From Calditrichia bacterium (GTDB taxonomy: Bacteria > Calditrichota > Calditrichia > RBG-13-44-9 > J042), in the NCBI GenBank assembly GCA_030430345.1, contig JAUIFT010000069.1, forward strand, positions 1 to 8,459: DNA of 8,459 bases. The letters run 5' to 3'. Below the pieces are notes generated by a model. It was not told where the DNA came from and did not search any database. It saw only the letters and a list, made by a program, of their open reading frames with translations. Position 1 is the first letter of the stretch, and each line of letters opens with the position of its first letter. Below, piece after piece: positions 6,189 to 8,459 of the stretch. The position numbers and the translations under genes were made by a program.

Positions 6189-6866
6189 TTATTTTTTTCT
6201 GATTAAAGCAATCATGTGATTGGGCACGTAGTCGAATTTGATATTTTTGACCGGCAGATCAGCCGCAAATTGCCGAATCTGCTTCTCGTCGATTAAATGG
6301 ATATGCTCCGGGTTCTCATCCGGTTTTGAGGGCACGGAAACGACCAGGAAACACTTCGTCACCCGTAATGCTTCCCGGAAGGCTTTAGCGGCGTCAGGAA
6401 TATGCTCCAACACTTCCAATAGAGTGACGACATCAAAATGATTATCAACGAAGTTGAGTGCAGTCAGGCTCTGCAATGAGGCGGAAAGTCGCTGGATGCC
6501 GCCTGACTGCAACGCATTGATATCCGCTACCCGATGGTCTAATATATCGACACAATGCACTGCTAAATCGGGAAATGTATCCAATAATGGCCAGAGAAAT
6601 ACGCCGCGCCCGCTGCCGCCATCGAGGAGTGCTTTTGGTTGCAACGCCTGCAGCATCCCCAGCACTTTTCTAACCCGGGGCAATTCAGCATTCCGTTTAA
6701 AACGGTGCAGTTTCCATTTGTTTTCCCGGGCCAGCTGAAAAAGCCGGTTAATATCATCAGTTGAGAGTGATTCTAAATCTTTGATGAAAGCCGGTTGAGC
6801 ATCATATCGACCACGGCCTTTTCCCCGGACGTAGGCTGCCGCAAATTGTTGATAATAATTGTTCAT
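6189..6866 (-). CDS. Class I SAM-dependent methyltransferase
   Basis: A 225-residue Rossmann-fold methyltransferase. Motif I (LLDGGSGRGVF, 80-90) binds S-adenosylmethionine, and the acidic residue in HCVDILD (Asp107) fits the ribose-contacting position. FDVVTLLEVLEHIPDA (144-159) is the motif IV/post-IV region. FLVVSVPSKPDENPEHIHLI (173-192) corresponds to the strand and loop near the substrate site. The N-terminal 75 residues are basic in patches (GKGRGR, KWKLHRFKR) and match no domain I recognise. The overall pattern is that of UbiG/Methyltransf_11-type enzymes, whose substrates range from lipids to RNA, so the substrate is unassigned. The E-x-x-E-H sequence (151-155) with nearby His188 and His190 resembles the metal ligands of Hen1 RNA methyltransferases but is also common in other methyltransferases. 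The gene lies 45 nt upstream of the RNA ligase and 41 nt downstream of a DUF1189-like gene. There is no Shine-Dalgarno site before the ATG. Confidence 0.85.
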   Translation of the reverse strand: MNNYYQQFAAAYVRGKGRGRYDAQPAFIKDLESLSTDDINRLFQLARENKWKLHRFKRNAELPRVRKVLGMLQALQPKALLDGGSGRGVFLWPLLDTFPDLAVHCVDILDHRVADINALQSGGIQRLSASLQSLTALNFVDNHFDVVTLLEVLEHIPDAAKAFREALRVTKCFLVVSVPSKPDENPEHIHLIDEKQIRQFAADLPVKNIKFDYVPNHMIALIRKK

Positions 6867-6878
6867 ATAATAAGTTAA

Positions 6879-6894
6879 TTCAGGGCTCAGAGTT
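6879..6894 (-). repeat. 16-bp imperfect repeat, copy 2, upstream of the methyltransferase
   Basis: On the - strand AACTCTGAGCCCTGAA, ending 12 nt before the methyltransferase ATG and matching 14 of 16 bases of the copy at 6151-6166. Both copies are followed within a few bases by AACTT and then the start codon, with no ribosome binding site in between. Confidence 0.5.
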
Positions 6895-6907
6895 GCTGAT
6901 CTGTTTT

Positions 6908-7714
6908 CTACTCATTAACTCGGAAAAATTCCACCGGTTCTTCTTCTTCCGCCTGTTTTTTCATGTGGATGCCAAAATAGAGAAACGCCATGGCGATAAA
7001 AAATGCAACCGTGTTTTCGCCGGGAATATCGACGTCTGCGAAATCAAGCAAAAAGAAAATGATGATTACCGGCGTTACAGCCATGACGGACAAACGAACC
7101 GCGGCATCGAAACTTAGCCTGGTTTTGACAATTGCCGATGCAATCAACAGACCAATGAGGCCATAGAGCAATACCTGAAATACGCGGTAAATAAAAGCGA
7201 TCATTACAGCCAGTGGGTAGATGACCACACCAAACCAACTATCGACGGTGTAAAGCACATCCATAATGAAGTAGCTGTCGATGCGCATATCTTCAATTTC
7301 CCGTAGAGAAAAACTGCGCGAGCGCCCGCCGCTCTGCCGGATGATCACTTCATCACTGGTTAGCAGCACCCGTGCCTCAGTATCGCTCATACTGCGTAAC
7401 GTCCCGGAAGTGTCGATAGCAATAACAGCAGCGCCAGTGTCATCCCGGATATAATAAGGTGTTTTTATATCTACCCAGGCGCGACCGTTGGTGATCTCGA
7501 TTTCCGGAATCTGTTCTACGATTTCCGGGGCATCGGTTTCAACCCATTGAGTTAACTCTTTTTGCAGATTGACAATATCAACAATCCAAACGGCAGCGAC
7601 CAGCAGGAAAAGGTATAAGAAGGCAAACCCTTTCCAGTTCCGGGCGACGTCCTGATAGAAATCGCCCGAATAAAAACTGAGATATAGCGCATGTAAGGTG
7701 TTATAGCGTTTCAT
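6908..7714 (-). CDS. DUF1189-like multi-pass membrane protein
   Basis: A 268-residue inner-membrane protein of unknown function. It has a short cytoplasmic start (KRYNTLHALYLSFYSGDFYQ), a first transmembrane helix at about 28-48, and a largely soluble region (50-155) of beta-rich character (PYYIRDDTGAAVIAIDTSG and DEVIIRQSGGRSRSFSLREI). Four helices follow, at about 158-180, 181-197, 206-225 and 233-250, and then an acidic tail (AEEEEPVEFF). The opening with FY..V...W.G..FLYLFLL, the extracytoplasmic segment and the C-terminal helix bundle resemble the DUF1189 family, related in architecture to YIP1-type proteins; this assignment is from memory of the family pattern. It starts 24 nt after the peptidase stop codon, with GGGAAAG about 4 nt upstream as a loose ribosome-site candidate, and is followed by the methyltransferase after 41 nt. 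This suggests a co-transcribed set without revealing a shared function. Confidence 0.7.
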   Translation of the reverse strand: MKRYNTLHALYLSFYSGDFYQDVARNWKGFAFLYLFLLVAAVWIVDIVNLQKELTQWVETDAPEIVEQIPEIEITNGRAWVDIKTPYYIRDDTGAAVIAIDTSGTLRSMSDTEARVLLTSDEVIIRQSGGRSRSFSLREIEDMRIDSYFIMDVLYTVDSWFGVVIYPLAVMIAFIYRVFQVLLYGLIGLLIASAIVKTRLSFDAAVRLSVMAVTPVIIIFFLLDFADVDIPGENTVAFFIAMAFLYFGIHMKKQAEEEEPVEFFRVNE

Positions 7715-7738
7715 ACGACTTTCCCAAAATTATTTCAG

Positions 7739-8459
7739 TTACAGCGCATTCTCACTATCACTGCTGCCTGCGGATTTCAAATACTTTAAATACCATTCAA
7801 GTGCGCGGCTTGCCTTGTCTATCTTGTGAGCACGTTCCCGGTTGCCGTGTCCTTCCCGCGGATAAACAACCAGCTCCGACGGCACTTTATAATGCTGCAG
7901 TGCGCGGTACATCTCAAAGGCCTGGTTGATAGGCACGCGTTTGTCATTTTCCCCGTGGAGAATCAACGTAGGCGTTTGGGCATTTTTAATATGTTTCAAT
8001 GGAGAACGATCCCAAACCAAATCCATGTTGTCATATAGCCAGCCATCCCAGTGCACAACGGCATTTTCCACAGGGGTATCAGTCATTCCACCCTTGGAAA
8101 TCTGGTTGGAGATACCTACAAACATCACTGCCACTGCAAAGCGTTCGCTGTGTTTGGTTGCGGCCCAGGCCGCGGTATATCCACCGTATGATCCACCTCC
8201 AAGACCCACCCGTTTCGGATCGATCATGCCCTGGTCTTCCAGGTAATCAATGCCGGCGAGCATATCCTCAAATTCCTTGCCCATCATATCGCCCTGGTCA
8301 CCCTTGGCAAATGCGACGCCCTTGCCGGTGCTGCCGCGATAATTGGGAAAAAGCACCATAATACCGCGCTGGGCCAGTGCCTGACAGAGCTTGTTGTAGC
8401 CGGTATTCCATCCATTCAGGCGGGCACTCTCCGGACCGCCATGTACCTGGACCTGCAAA
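7739..8459 (-). CDS. S9 (prolyl oligopeptidase-like) serine peptidase, C-terminal part
   Basis: The last 239 residues of an S9-family peptidase; the N-terminal beta-propeller and the start lie beyond the right edge. The alpha/beta-hydrolase domain shows the oxyanion-region VHGGP motif near the edge, FPNYRGSTGKG, the nucleophile elbow GLGGGSYGGY (Ser at codon 8191-8189), the catalytic Asp in LHGENDKRVP and the catalytic His in REGHGN. The order and spacing of the triad fit dipeptidyl-aminopeptidase/acylaminoacyl-peptidase-type enzymes (S9B/S9C), which cleave short peptides, often in the periplasm of FCB bacteria. The signal peptide, if any, is out of view. The reading frame is open through the last base; the first in-frame codon is TTG for Leu, not a start. 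The gene is followed after 24 nt by the DUF1189-like gene on the same strand. Confidence 0.92.
   Translation of the reverse strand, partial: LQVQVHGGPESARLNGWNTGYNKLCQALAQRGIMVLFPNYRGSTGKGVAFAKGDQGDMMGKEFEDMLAGIDYLEDQGMIDPKRVGLGGGSYGGYTAAWAATKHSERFAVAVMFVGISNQISKGGMTDTPVENAVVHWDGWLYDNMDLVWDRSPLKHIKNAQTPTLILHGENDKRVPINQAFEMYRALQHYKVPSELVVYPREGHGNRERAHKIDKASRALEWYLKYLKSAGSSDSENAL

Noticed and set aside
6189..6866. Outright annotation of the methyltransferase as Hen1
   Set aside because: It is much shorter than Hen1, and the E-x-x-E-H pattern occurs widely in UbiG/Methyltransf_11 enzymes; kept only as a testable idea.
7926..8361. Overlapping + strand open frames opposite the peptidase
   Set aside because: They are antisense to the catalytic domain with its intact Ser/Asp/His motifs; the residue composition (Pro/Arg/Ser rich) is typical of shadow frames.
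1..8459. Mobile element, CRISPR array or tRNA/rRNA genes
   Set aside because: Reading both strands shows no transposase or integrase motifs, no regularly spaced repeats and no tRNA-like cloverleaf or rRNA sequence.

Overview
The window looks like chromosomal DNA from a Gram-negative bacterium of the FCB superphylum (Bacteroidota, Ignavibacteria, Calditrichota or a related candidate phylum). Three things suggest this: the OMP_b-brl_3 type outer-membrane receptor with an N-terminal carboxypeptidase-regulatory-like domain, the style of the NarL-type and OmpR-type regulators, and the mix of a strong Shine-Dalgarno site on one gene with no recognisable site on others. The exact phylum cannot be fixed by reading alone. 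I see no phage, IS, tRNA, rRNA or CRISPR features, and no gene-free stretch longer than about 200 bases.

Layout. On the + strand, 1-479 is the 3' part of a NarL/LuxR-type response regulator, followed by a hairpin likely to be its terminator. Every other gene is on the - strand. In transcription order from the right edge they are: the C-terminal part of an S9 prolyl-oligopeptidase-like peptidase (7739-8459), a DUF1189-like membrane protein (6908-7714), a class I SAM methyltransferase (6189-6866) and an Rnl2-like RNA ligase (5355-6143). These four have gaps of only 24-45 nt and could be one transcript. After a 129-nt regulatory gap come an OmpR-type response regulator (4545-5225) and its histidine kinase (3264-4541), separated by 3 nt. 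After a 200-nt regulatory gap comes a large outer-membrane beta-barrel receptor (631-3063).

Two themes deserve attention. First, the regulator/kinase pair and the receptor appear to form one regulatory module. The 10-mer TCTACCAAAT (read on the - strand) occurs as an 11-bp-period direct repeat upstream of the receptor gene and once upstream of the response regulator gene. A second conserved box, GCnCAGAnATTA, lies at exactly the same distance downstream in both promoters. This is the pattern expected if the OmpR-type regulator controls both itself and the receptor. Second, an RNA ligase with all its nucleotidyltransferase motifs sits directly behind a SAM methyltransferase. This raises, without proving, an RNA repair or end-modification role. 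A 16-bp imperfect repeat lies just upstream of both of these genes, neither of which shows a Shine-Dalgarno site.
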